DNA of 64,000 bases. It comes from Viscum album (lineage: Eukaryota > Streptophyta > Magnoliopsida > Santalales > Viscaceae). The DNA lies in assembly GCA_963277665.1 (NCBI GenBank), contig OY728136.1:1978602576-1978666575 (forward strand), given 5' to 3'. Shown here piece by piece: positions 24,705-36,229 of the stretch (within the stretch, counting starts at the first letter, position 1; the number at the start of each line of letters is the position of its first letter). The position numbers and the translations under genes were made by a program. The notes beneath the pieces were generated by a model. That model saw only the letters and a list, made by a program, of their open reading frames with translations. It did not search any database and was not told the origin of the DNA.

Positions 24705-26607
24705 TGATTTTCACCTATCAACCGTTCATATTTCCGATGCTCTACTAATGTTTATTGCAGCACTCGAGTCGAATCTTCGGCGATGATACTTTTTAATAGT
24801 TGATTATTTTTAGTTGATTGTATTTTGATTGGTTTATTTTTGAAAATATTAATTGAAATGATTAATGATTGGTGTTTGATATAAAAATTTAATAAATATT
24901 AGGGTGAGTTCATCATTAGGTAGTTAAGCTTGTGATATCCTTAATCATTTCTTTATATTTCATTAAATTAACACCCATGTCACAAGTTGATGTTGATTGG
25001 AATTACCAAGTGTTGAGGATTTAATCAAAGCCTTAACTTAACTTAGGTTTCTAATATTAATCATATATTTTTTATGGTTGTGTATTTATTGTTCCAATAA
25101 TCCGTGTAAACCACTTTTTAAAAAAACAAGTCATTAATCCACGACTTGTTTAGTTCGACACACACAATGTTAATTCAAAGAATATTAACCGAGAAAAAGT
25201 TATCAATCACTTAACAAACCTAAATTCTAGCTCAAAACAATGAGATATTATTCATACATTTGGGTGGATAATAATACGGTTATAATTTTATGATGATGAA
25301 TTAATAAGTTAAGGAAAATAAAGGGATATGAAAATAGTTGTGCGTTAAACACACACACACACAAACAGTGAAGGGAATTAAATAATGACTTTATATTGAA
25401 TGAAAAAGCACAATAAGTGAAGGAGATTAAACTATATAAAAACTATTTTATGACCAATAATATTATTTAATAAAATTCATATGATAATAATATATTAATA
25501 ACAATAAACATTCATTAAAATAGAATTACAAAAACAAACAATTACACGATTGCAAATGAAGAACAACACAAAAGTAAATAAAAACCAAGAGAGGAGGAAA
25601 GGTCAATCAAGTAAAAAATTTAGTATGTAAGTTCCTTCCAAGCCTTTTTCAATTCTTTGGTAGTCCCAATATATGATCCTCTTTTATGAAATTCCATCCC
25701 TATGTAAGGAGAAGAGGGGTTTGTATTTATATCCCAAGGAGGTGGACAGTTTGCATTCCAAATATTCCCCTCCATTTGCATCGCCAATTTGGCCATAAAA
25801 AAAGCTGAATCTAGAGATTATATCTTCTTCCAAGTTGTATATATTGATTTTTACTATCTTCCCTCAAACATTTACGGCCATTGTGCTTCTATAGCTAATG
25901 GTATGGTCGTTTTAATAAAAAATGTTAAACTGTCTATTTCTTTCCAAGAATTTTCGATGGCCGAAATGTGAATGGATTTTTAAATAGTAAAATGCCATCA
26001 AATACAAATGATTTCTTCAACATAGTTGTCCTCCTATAACTCCTATTTAACAATGAAAAATATCAACTTGATATGATGATTATATCAGGACTAATGTCAT
26101 GAATAGTGTCCATATTTTAATTCCCGTCCAGAATGGTGGGTTGGACTTCAAATAATCAGTTGGACCCCTTGTTCTTGTATTTGGAACTTAATATTTTTAT
26201 CCAAGATTAATTTTTATAATCAATAATATATTGTAGAGTTTTATAAAAGATAGGCTTTAGGATTTAGACCAGTAACTCAATCATCATGGTTGTTCAAGTT
26301 TCTTCATAGATTCTTGGAGCCTTCTTGTGAGGACATATGACCCTACCAATAAAGGAATTGGCTACTAATTCATGGAAATGATATGTTGTAAATTTAGAGA
26401 GGAATCCTATAAAAAAAGAACCGTGCAATTCAATTAATTATTATGAGAGTTATAAATAAAATAGTAATCTAACACAATTGGACCACTTCTAAAAATGCTC
26501 AAAAATTATATATAGTATTAAAAAATTAATATTTCACATAAATTAGGAAAATTTCATATAAAATAAGTAGAGGTAGTATATAATAATCCATGAAAATATT
26601 AATAACA
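24705..26607 (-). repeat. 3' LTR of the Athila element
   Basis: On the - strand it starts TGTTATTAATATTTTCATGG at 26,607, directly after the polypurine tract, and ends near 24,705. It aligns throughout with 34,147-36,048; shared blocks include the CACTCGxGTCGAATCxTC stretch (24,762; 34,200), TTAATCCAxGxCxTGTT and a CACACACACA run. Confidence 0.88.
25723..25733 (-). promoter_or_regulatory. TATA-like box in the Athila 3' LTR
   Basis: On the - strand the word is GATATAAATAC. The matching position of the 5' LTR (35,161-35,171) has CTATAAATAC. Conservation between the two LTRs supports an LTR promoter TATA box. Confidence 0.45.
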
Positions 26608-26625
26608 TCAAATCTCCCACACTTA
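26608..26625 (-). other. Polypurine tract of the Athila element
   Basis: On the - strand CTAAGTGTGGGAGATTTGA immediately precedes the TG that starts the 3' LTR. AGTGTGGGAGATTTG is the form of this tract in Athila relatives. Confidence 0.75.
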
Positions 26626-26629
26626 GTCT

Positions 26630-28450
26630 TGTTCATGTCATCATGTACAATAAATATAAAACCACGAGAAAATCATTTTCACTCACCAAAAAATATTAAA
26701 ATTTTATTTTCCCCAATTAGGGGAGGTTTAGAGAATTTCACTCATCCCTATTGAATTTCACCAGAAGTTTTTATAGAAGTAAAGTTCCAAAAAAAATTCA
26801 TTTTTTCATTCTTAAATTTAGAAAAGGAAAATGTGGGCACTCAAAACTCACTCCTCTCAAGATGATAAAATTCATTTATGGAGGTTCACTCTTTCACCAA
26901 CCAAAAGTGAAAATCTTAGATTTTGAAAGAGATCTTAGCTTCCATTCCCTATCCTAAAGTGAATAAGAAACAAGAGGTCTTTTTAAGGGGTTTTTCTGTG
27001 GCTATAGGATTGTAGGAATATAATGTACAAGATAAGAAGAAGAGGGGTAAAACATTAGCATGGGTGAAACAGTGCACAATTTTTTTTTTGAAATGAAACA
27101 TGGAAAGAAATAGAAACATATATTTACAGGGTAATGATTTTGTCATGAAATACACAAGAGATGAAGGAAATTTGAAGTGGATGAGAAGTTGAAATATTTA
27201 CAAACCATGAAACTTCTCCCAATAACAAAAAGTGTTCTTTCTTTTTTCATTTTTCGAAAGTTGAACTTGAAATAGATCTCAGACTCATCTCCAAACCCAT
27301 GATTGATCTCTTCATGACAGTAATTGTAATAATTATAACAAGATAAATGGTTGATAAAGAGTGATTTTTTACCCACCCAAGACACAGCCCATTTTTTGTT
27401 TTGTTTTTTTTTTGTTTTATTTTTTTGAAAACTTTTCAATAACATTTAAAAATTTACATAAATTAAAGTATATTAAATTCTCCAAAACTCACTGAATGTC
27501 AACCTCTACCTACACTAAAATGGATTCTTTCCCTCAAGCATATTACAACTCATTGAAAATCAATAAAACGGCACCCAAAAAATGTAATCCATTCTCCCTA
27601 CACTTAAATTTCAAATAATTATGCAATAAAATTCATGTTGATATTGGGTGGGATAAGGTAGTAGGCTTGTAATGTGTCTATCAAAGAAAACATTATCATA
27701 AGATCAAAGGGGATTTACAAATGAGGATTAATGTATGGTTAATGGGAGGCTATTTGGCTATTGTGATTCTCATGAGGTTAAAAAAATTACTCAATCTTAT
27801 TAATGCACAATAAAGTAGGAAATTCAGCTCAAAGGTCCACAAACTCAAGACTCAAAAATTGGGGTGAAAAGCACACATTTTGAAAATATGGACCTAGGTA
27901 GCCTTGGAATGAAAGAAAATTTTGTTCTTCATGGGTGGGGAATATCATTTTTCAAATCAAAAATTGAGCATTCAAAATTTATTGTTTTGACACAATATTC
28001 TTTATCCAAATTTATGAGTAAACAACAATTGTTTTTGAGATGAAACCATGTCTTTTGAATCCAGAAAATGGTTGGACAAAATTTAAAAATTTAAAGGTTA
28101 GTAAGCATGACTCGTGATTTTTCATATTGTTTTTAAATTATTTTATTTAGTTTTTTAGGTTTTTTCAATTTTTTATAATGACACACCCACACAAAATAGG
28201 AAGAGTAAATAAAATAGTGTGATGAAGAAAGTTGTAAAAAAAAATGAGAATGAGGGAGGAAGAAGAAGAAAGAGAGAGAGAGAGAGAGAAGGGGAGTTAA
28301 AGGGAAATAGGTGCCCTTAATTTGAATTTAGTGGGTTACGATATCCTTATAGTGGTGGGACAGCTGTAGAAGTTGGGGATCCAATGGAAGTCGATGTGGT
28401 TCTGGGATTGTGTGTCCTCTCATGGTGATGCTTTAACCGATGTCCATAAA
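26630..28450 (-). other. Athila spacer between integrase and 3' LTR
   Basis: About 1.8 kb with no recognisable domain on either strand. Some Athila copies carry an envelope-like reading frame here, but I see none; the reading frames at 26,949-27,445 are short and lysine- or phenylalanine-rich without a known motif. An (AG)n run lies at 28,271-28,289 within a purine-rich tract (28,250-28,310). Confidence 0.5.
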
Positions 28451-29660
28451 CTACGAATATCCTTTTTGAAGAGGGGTCTTGGACTTGCACTGCACCAAAG
28501 GAGTAAATATTAGTAATACCAAATGACCTTCCCAATGAGAATTAAGTATACCTAGGTGAAGATGAAATCTATAATTGTAGAGAATTACCTTTTCACCTTC
28601 ATGAAATAACTTTCTCAAGATGTGTTTATCCTGGAATTCCTTGGCCTTTTCTTTATAGAGAATGGAATTCTCAAAGGAATCTAGTCTAAGGTCCTCCAGT
28701 TTATCCAATTGTAACAATATTTCTACATCATATTTTTCAAAATCAAAATTACAAGTTTTTACAGACCAGAATGACATATGTTGTATTTCAACTTGCAAAT
28801 GATAGGCTTTACAAAAAACTAGCCTAAAATGAGACATCCCAAAGGGTGTTTTATAGGCAGTTCTATAAGCCCAAAGTGTTTCATCAAGTCTTTTAGGACA
28901 GTCTTTCTTGGAGGGATTAATAATTATCTCAATAACTCTTTTTAATTCTCTATTAGAAAGTTTAGACATGACATTTGTTTGGGGGTGATATGAAGTTTAA
29001 GTTTTATGTACAACACCATTCTTTTTCAAAATAGATTCCCTTGTTTTATTACAAAAATGGGTTCCTAAGTCACTTATCAAGGCACGTGGTGTGCCAAATC
29101 GGTGGAAGATGTGTGTCTATATGAACTCACTAATAGTATGTGAATCATCCTATCTTGTGGGTTTATCCTCAACCCACCTAGAAACATAATCAACCGTAAG
29201 AAGAATGTATGAGAATCCATTGGAAGGGGGAATGGTCCCATTAAATCAATGCCCCAAACATCAATGATATCACAGAAAATTAAAGTATTTTGAAGAATTT
29301 AATTTATCTTTGAAATTGAGCCAAAATTTTGGCAAGTGGGGCATGATTTATAGAACTCATGTGAGTCCTTGAAGAGTAAAGTCCAGAAGAATCCAGAGTC
29401 TAGGACCTTTCTGTAGGTCCTTTGTGGTCCAAAGTGTCCACCACTAGGCATTGAGTGACAGAATTTTAAGATGGAAGAATGTTTATTTTCATCAACACAT
29501 ATCCTAATTACCATGTCTTTCCCAGTTTTCCAAAGTTTATTTTCTTCCCAAAAATAGTATTTTGAATCACTTTTCAACTTCCTTTTTTGTTCTTTGAAAA
29601 AAATTTCGGGAAAACACCAGAAACCATGTAATTTACAATTGGGGCATACCATGGTATTTT
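28451..29660 (-). pseudogene. Athila integrase relic
   Basis: The zinc domain is preserved at about 29,475-29,315: ILKFCHSMPSGGHFGPQRT, followed by SCPTCQNFG, giving the HHCC residues. The core begins with DVWGIDLMGPFPPSNGFSY (about 29,265-29,205), continues with ALISDLGTHF (about 29,085-29,055) and NRELKRVIE (about 28,955-28,925), so D, D and E of the DDE triad are all present. The C-terminal half (28,969-28,451) is open and includes ETLWAYRTAYKTPFGMSHFR. A stop falls after VEDKPTR, and a further stop precedes HPQTN. Integrase would join the cDNA to the host DNA. Confidence 0.85.
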
Positions 29661-29789
29661 TGGAGTGTGAGATGAAAGGTGCTCAGTGGGGAATTCAGAA
29701 TCAACGATTTCTGAAATAAGAGAATTAAAAATTCTACTCAGGTGATCAGCCACATGGTTTTCTTTTCCTAGTCTATCTTTGATTTTTCG

Positions 29790-30260
29790 GTCAAACTCAT
29801 GGAGCCTTAGGATCTAACTTATTAGCCTCAGTTTGGAATCACTTTTGTTGAGGAAGAACTTTATATAGGAATGGTCTTTGAAGATTATGATTTTGGCACC
29901 TAAGAGATATGGACAGAATTTATCTAAGGAAAAAACTGCTGCTAAATGTTCCTTTTTCGTGATAGTGTAGTGATATTGAGTTTCATACAATGTTTTTGAG
30001 GAATAATAGATTACAAGAGGAATCTTTTCTTTTCTTTGACCAATAACATCCCCAACAGCTCTATCAGAAGCATCACACATTAACTCAAAGGGTAAATACC
30101 AATCTGGGGGTTGGATTATTGCGGTAGATGTAAAAGCAGTTTTGAGTTCAATGAAGTATCTCTTGAAAACCTCATTTAAATGGAAAGTGAAATCATTTTG
30201 GATAAACCATGTGAGTGGGAGGGAAACCCTATTGATGTTATGGATGAATATTTGATAGAA
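29790..30260 (-). pseudogene. Athila RNase H relic
   Basis: FELMCDASDRAVGDVIGQRK (about 30,090-30,030) holds the first catalytic Asp, TITKKEHLAAVFSLDKF (about 29,965-29,915) the Glu, and FKDHSYIKFF (about 29,880-29,850) the next Asp-containing block. The frame is open from 30,476 to 29,814 and then stops. A relic of the usual end, RLGKENHVADHLS, appears to continue at 29,780-29,730. It follows RT directly in the same polyprotein. Confidence 0.82.
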
Positions 30261-31154
30261 ACCGACATGAACAAGGAATGAATGGATGTCTCGAATAGAG
30301 GTGGTTTCAATAAGTGATTGGATCACTTCAATTTTGGTAGGATCAACTTCAATACCATATTTGGAATCTATTTTCCCTAAAACAATCAAATTTTCAACTA
30401 TGAAGTGAAATTTTTCAAAATTTAACAGAAGGATGCAATGGAAACACTTTTTAAGGACAAGAGAGAGTGAATTCAAGCAAGATTAAAATGACTCACCATA
30501 AATGGTAATGTCATCAATGAATACCTCTATGAAATGTTCAATGAATTCTGAAAAGTTACTCATCATACACCTCTGGAATGTTGTAGGAGCATTGCAAAAG
30601 CCAAATGAAATTCTCTTATATTCATATGTTCCAAAGGGGCAAGGGAATGTAGTCTTTTCTTTGTCCTGAGGTGTGATTGGTATTTGGAAGTAGTCGGTTT
30701 ATACATTAATAAAGCAATAGTGTAACTTTTTAGCTAATCATTATAGAATTTGATAAAGGAATGGAAGAGGATAGTAATCTTCTTTTGTTTCAACATTCAA
30801 TTTCCTATAATCGATGTACACATGCCATTTGTTCTTCACTCGAGTTGTGACTACCTCCTGATGTTCATTTTTGACAACAATTATCCCACCCTTTTTAGGT
30901 AAAACGTGAATTGGACTAACCCATTCACTATCAGAAATTGGGTAGATAATACCAGCTTGATGAATCTTGGTGATATTCTCCCAAACTATATAAATTATGA
31001 GTGGATTGAGTCTTCTTTGTGGTTGTATAATTAGTTTGGATGATTCCTCAAGATGGATGTGTTGTACGAAAAGGGCAGGGTTGATTCCTAGTATGTCATC
31101 TAGGGTCCAACCTAATGCCTTTTTGTTTTCCTCTAACACCTGAACAATTTCCAT
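30260..31154 (-). pseudogene. Athila reverse transcriptase relic
   Basis: The frame at 31,154-30,741 carries WTLDDILGINPALFVQHIHL, then SEWVSPIHVLPKKGG and the YIDYRKLN core motif. After a frameshift, CPFGTYEYKRISFGFCNAPT (about 30,645-30,585) and the catalytic FIDD box (IEVFIDDITIYGE, about 30,535-30,497) are intact. The connection with HSFLVHVGFYQIFIHN lies in the 30,476-29,814 frame. Order and wording are those of Athila-type pol. Two breaks separate otherwise readable blocks. Confidence 0.88.
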
Positions 31155-31159
31155 CCCTC

Positions 31160-32060
31160 GGTTTCAGTAAGTGATGTAGAGATAATGATGGGATAAGAGT
31201 GATAATGGAAAAGGAATTCATATTTCAGGTGTTCAGGGAGAGGTTTTAGATCACTATCATCTTTCATTTGTGGGTTAGAAAACTCAGGAATGGAGGAAGG
31301 GACTTCAGTTGCTTCAAATTAATTTTCCTTAATATTGTCCAAGGTGGAGCAGTATAGATCAGAGTTGAGATGGGATTCAACATATTTTTCAATATTCTCT
31401 AGATTTATGGAGTCTATGAATAAGAGGTCCATACAAACTTTCCCATTTATGAATTGGTTAATCATGGTGTATATTTCACAAGATCCTTTGTCATTGGAAC
31501 ACAAATAACATGATTGATTGGGGTCCAATTGACTCTTAAGAGTGTCCTCAGAAGCATGGATTAAGAATTTAGAGTGATCCTTAGATGGGTATCGCATGGC
31601 TTGGAAAATCTTGAACTTGAACAGTTGGTCACCAAATTCCATAGATTAGATGCCTAAATAGACATCAATCTTGGTTATATAAGTCATGAGGAATGGTCTT
31701 CCTAGAATTAGGGGATATCGAGAAGAAGTCATCTCACCTTCCATGTTAAGGACACAGAAATCATCTTGGAAGAAAAGATCATTAACTCAGACTAGGAAAT
31801 CCTCAATTATTCCCTAAGGACTGGCAGTTCTTTGATTGGAAAATTTAATGAAAACACTCATTGAATATAAGGGACTAATACCAAGGTTGGAGAAGATGGA
31901 TTTGATCATGATATTAATTGAGGCTCCTAGGTCTATGAGTACATCATCGAAGATGGAACTTCCAATTTGGAATGGAACAATAATGGTCCCTGTATATTAT
32001 CATTTTATGGGAACAGACTGTTGGGGGTAAACATTTTTTAAGGTCCTAAGTTGCCTCTTA
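31160..32060 (-). pseudogene. Athila protease relic and linker
   Basis: FDDVLIDLGASINIM (about 31,951-31,907) is the aspartic-protease active site of Athila elements, with the catalytic Asp intact (codon at 31,933-31,931). LILGRPFLMT (about 31,711-31,682) is the flap/C-terminal block. A readable linker follows (31,642-31,319, starting MEFGDQLFKFKIFQ), then the region before RT. Stops occur before the protease and at about 31,640. It would release gag and pol products. Confidence 0.82.
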
Positions 32061-32079
32061 ATGGTGCACAATTCCTTAA

Positions 32080-33871
32080 GAAACCTGGCATACTTAGGGA
32101 TTTGTTTTATGGCATCTAAGATGGGATTGTTGACTTCAACATGTCTAAACAAGTAAAGCATTTCAGTATCAGGTTCAAAGGACTTCTTTGTCTTAGAAAC
32201 TGCTTGAGGAAAAGTAATTGGATTTCTAAGTGGAATGGAAGGAGGTGAGAGAATGACTTCAGGTTTCTTTTCAAGTTTCTTTTTATTTTCATTTTATAGG
32301 TAAATATTTAAAGGGGATTGGAAGGTCTCATCATGAGGCATAACAATTTGATTTCCTGATCTAAGTGTAAATGCACTTACATCTCCCTTGGGGTTGGGTA
32401 ATAATTGAGCTAGGAGTTGGGAAGAATTTGATTGTTGTTGCTAGATTAGGTGGGAAGAAACTTGACCAATTTGGGTTTCAATTTTTTTAAGTCTGGAACA
32501 GGTGAAGTAGGAAAGATATTCCACTTCAATTTTCCATGGTTTCATGGAAGAAGAGGCATGTACTAGATTGGGATTACCTTGATTTTGGTTCTTAGGAAAA
32601 CAATTGTATTGGTTTGGGAATTGGGAAGACTCACTAGTATAGTGGAATCCATGAGGAGGAAGAGGATGATTGATCCTTTGAGGTTGAGGAACAAAAGGGT
32701 AAGGTTGTTGGAAGTTACCAACACTTTGACCATATTGGAATTGGTTTGGGTTTTGAGGAGGGAATTGTAGGGGATGTGAAATGGGATTAACATACCTCAA
32801 TCCATGGTTGAAGGTAGAGGAGAAGGGATCGTGGTGGGGTTGGTTGAAGTTTCTAATGAAATGACCTGATTATTGAGGGTTGGTGTTCCTCTAAGCATAT
32901 GCTGTATTAAGCTTCATTGGTTCAGATGAATTAGATGGATCCTCTTGAAGTTATGGACATGTGTCATATGGATGAGATGGGGAGTTACAGATTCCATAGT
33001 TCTTGATTGGTCCAGGGAATAATGAGTGTAGAGAAGATGAGGTTGGGACTTTGGATGCCACAGCTAGTTGTCAAACAAGACCTGTAAGTTCACACATCCA
33101 CTCTATCATCTTTTTCGGATCTATAGATTGAATCTCTTGGGCTTGTTTGACTTGAGCATGTACTAGAGTATGGAACTGTTGTGTGTTTGCGGCCATGTTA
33201 CTTTTGAGATCTCTTACAACTACAAGAGTTGTATCAACAAGGGCACTTCCACTTGCGGCATCAATGATAGTTCTCTCCATAGCCAATAACCCCTCATAGA
33301 AGTATTGGATCAAGAGTTGGTTAGGAATTTGGTGGTGTGGGTAGGTTTACAAAAGCGTTTTGAACCTCTCCATGTACTCATGGAGCGATTCATTTGGGAA
33401 TTGATGAATACCAATTATTTCCTTTTGAATAGAAGCATTATGATAAGCAAGAAAGAATTTATCTATGAAAAGTCACCTCATGTCATTCCATGTGGTTATG
33501 GAACAAGGAGGAAGGTAGTAGAGCCATGACTTTGTAGTGTTATCTATGGAGAAAGGGAATGCTCAAAGTTTGATTAGTTCCTCAGAAATCCATTGAGGCT
33601 TCATGGTAGAGCACAACACTTGGAACTCATTAAGGTGGAGATGTGGATCCTCAATGGCTAGCTCATGGAAATGAGGAAGAAGATGAATAAAACTGGATTT
33701 TAGTTCAATGTCAGACTCTATGTTTGTATATTGAATTATAATAGGTCGGTAATTCATATCAGGGGAAACAAGTTCTTTAATTTTTAGTTCCCTAAGATTG
33801 GCCATATCTAATTCTATTGGTTGGACAAGTATATGTTCTTGAATGAATTGATTATCTCTATTGTTCCTCAT
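32080..33871 (-). pseudogene. Athila gag relic
   Basis: The N-terminal frame (33,871-33,563, MRNNRDNQFIQEH...) includes HLLPHFHELAIEDPHLHLNE and FQVLCSTMKPQ, classic Athila gag. The next part reads HEYMERFKTLL and FYEGLLAMERTIIDAASGSA (33,313-33,071), with a stop between them. CGICNSPSHPYDTCP (about 32,990-32,945) is the zinc-finger block. 32,800-32,441 is a Pro/Gln/Asn-rich linker (NPISHPLQFPPQNPNQFQYG). The remainder to 32,080 includes VSAFTLRSGNQ and HVEVNNPILDAIKQIPKYAR, which precede the protease in this family. Gag would form the particle. Confidence 0.88.
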
Positions 33872-34146
33872 AAGTTGGTGAAGTGTTCACTCTATTTCAA
33901 AGTCAAAAAAATATGAGGTATTGTTTTGGATGATATGGATCATTCATAGATATTTTTGAAGAAAAAGGAATATAGTTTTTTCTTTGTGTTTTTTCTGTTT
34001 ATGATTTTTATGAGAATGCAGGTTTTTCTTTGTTTTTTTTATTTTTTTAAATATTGTTTTTTTGGTTTTTTTACAAAAAACCAAAAACCAAAAACTACTT
34101 AATTTCACCATCACTAACAATGAAGCCATTTGAAAGTGCGACCCAC

Positions 34147-36048
34147 TGTCACCTATCGACCGTTCAAGGTTCTGATGCTATGCTAATGTGTATAGAAGCA
34201 CTCGGGTCGAATCCTCAGTAATGATACTTTTTAATAGTCGATTGTTTTTAGTCGATTGTATTTTGATTTAGGCTTTGTTTGTAGATATTAAAATATGTGA
34301 TTAATTATTAGTTTTTGATTTAACAATTTGATAATGATTGGGGTGAGTTCATCATTAGGTAGTTAATCTTGTGATATACTTGAGACTTGCTTTATATTTC
34401 ATTAAATTAGCATCCATGTCACAAGTTGACATTGATTGGAATTACCAAGTGTTAAGGCTTTAATCCAAGACTTAAATTAACTTAGGGTTCTAATATTAAT
34501 CATATCTTGTTTATGGTAGTGTATTTATGGTTCCAATAATCCATGTAAACCACTCTTTAAACAAAACAAGTCATTAATCCATGGCCTGTTATGTCCATCA
34601 TACACAATGTTAATTCAAAGAATATTAATAAAGAAAAATTTCTAAATCACTTAACATACCTAAATTATAACTCACACAATGAGAGATTTACTCAGTGAGT
34701 TGGGTGGTTAATAATCTAGTTATAATTTTAGGATGATGAATCAACAAGTGAAGAAAAAGAAAGGGATAAGAAAAGAGTTGTGCATCGAACACACACACAC
34801 AAACAATGAAAGGAATTAAATACCGACTTTAGATTGAATGAGAAAGCATAATAAGGGAAGGGAAGTAAACTGTATTTTAACTATTTTAAGACAAATAATA
34901 TTATTTAACATAAAGTGGATGATAATAACATATTAATAATAAGAAACATGCATTAAAATAGAATTACAAAACCAAACAGTTACACGATTACAAACGAAGA
35001 ACAACACAAAAGTAAATGGAAACAAATAGTGTAGGAAAGGTTAATCAAGTGAAAACTTGAATATGGAAGGTTCTTATAAGTCCTTTTCAAGAACATTTTC
35101 ATTCCAATATATTCTCCTCTCTTCTTAAATGACAACCCTATGCACGGAGAAGAGGGGGTTGTATTTATAGCTCAAGAGGTGGACAGTTTGCATCCCAAAT
35201 CCGACCCTCCACGTGCATCACCAATTTGGCCATCCAGATAGCTTAATATAGAGATGATATCTTCTTCCAGGTTTTATATATTGATGTTTAATATCATCCC
35301 TCAAACTTTTTCGGCCATTGTACTTCTGTTTCCAAATTTATGGTGGTTTTAATAAAAACATTTAAACTGTCCCTTTCTATCAATTCTTTTTCGATGGCCA
35401 AAATATGGTTGGATTTTTGAAAAGGAATATGCCTTAAAATCTTAATGATTTATTAAAAAATTAAGAAATATATATATATCCTATCTGACACTACAAAATA
35501 TCAACTTGATATGATGACTAGATCATGAGTAATGTCATGAATAGTGTCCAGATTTTAATTCTCATCCAGAATGGTGGGCTAAAATTCAAAGCATCTGTTG
35601 GACCCCTTGTTCTAGTAGTTGTACCTTAAAATTATTATCCATGATTCCTTTTTATAATAAAGAACATATGGTGGAGTTTTATAACACATGGGCTTCGAGA
35701 TTTAAGCTAGTAACTCAATCATCATGCCTGGTCTAGTTTCATCACAGATTCTTTGCGCCTTATTGCGAGGACCATATAACCCTTCAAATGAAAGAATTGG
35801 CCACTAATTCTTTATAATGATATATTGTTGAAATAGATAGATAAATCCTAAAAAACAAGAACCATGCATTCTAGATAATAATTGTGAGAGTTATAAATAA
35901 AATAGTAAACTAGCTCAGTTGGACTACTTCTAAAAATGCTCAAAAATTATATTTTGTATTAGAAAATTAATATTTAACACAAATTATGCACATTTCATAT
36001 AAAATCAGTAAAGGGAGTATATAATAATTCATGATAATTTTAATAACA
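34147..36048 (-). repeat. 5' LTR of the Athila element
   Basis: About 1.9 kb, matching 24,705-26,607. On the - strand it starts TGTTATTAAAATTATCATG at 36,048 and ends in GGTGACA at 34,147. The sequence just inside (GTGGGTCGCACTTTC) is where the primer-binding site should be, but no tRNA match is obvious. TATA-like CTATAAATAC lies at 35,161-35,171. Confidence 0.88.
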
Positions 36049-36229
36049 TAAATAATTAAAAATACACATTTCTTTCTTCTTTGGATGACATTATTTCAAC
36101 TCATTAATATGCAATGTGATATACGGCTAAGCATAAACTATGTTATTCAAGATGTATAATTATACCTTCTTTTTCTATTCAGCTAACAACGATTTGAATT
36201 TCAAGACAAAAATCCCCTTCCATCATTAT

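Larger units (their letters stand above)
24705..36048 (-). mobile_element. Athila-type Ty3/gypsy retrotransposon inside the CACTA transposase gene
   Basis: Two LTRs of equal length (24,705-26,607 and 34,147-36,048, about 1.9 kb each) bound a 7.5-kb interior with gag, protease, RT, RNase H and integrase on the - strand. The gag block with FYEGLL..ERTIIDAASGSALVD and the pol blocks are typical of the Athila lineage. The element lies between the two parts of the CACTA TNP2 gene, so it inserted after the CACTA. I could not identify a 5-bp target duplication: TAAAT follows on the right and nothing matching it lies on the left. Stops are scattered through pol, but most catalytic motifs survive. No env-like third ORF is recognisable between the integrase and the 3' LTR. 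Confidence 0.9.

Noticed and set aside
28271..28289. (AG)n run as a regulatory element
   Set aside because: It is a simple microsatellite in the noncoding Athila spacer, with nothing to suggest a role.
32563..32793. Second open frame on the - strand within gag, and a + strand frame at 32,579-32,770
   Set aside because: The overlapping frame 32,800-32,441 has the Pro/Gln-rich linker expected for Athila gag. The others are shadows of it.
34120..34146. Athila primer-binding site
   Set aside because: The sequence next to the 5' LTR (GTGGGTCGCACTTTC) has no tRNA 3' end match that I can support.
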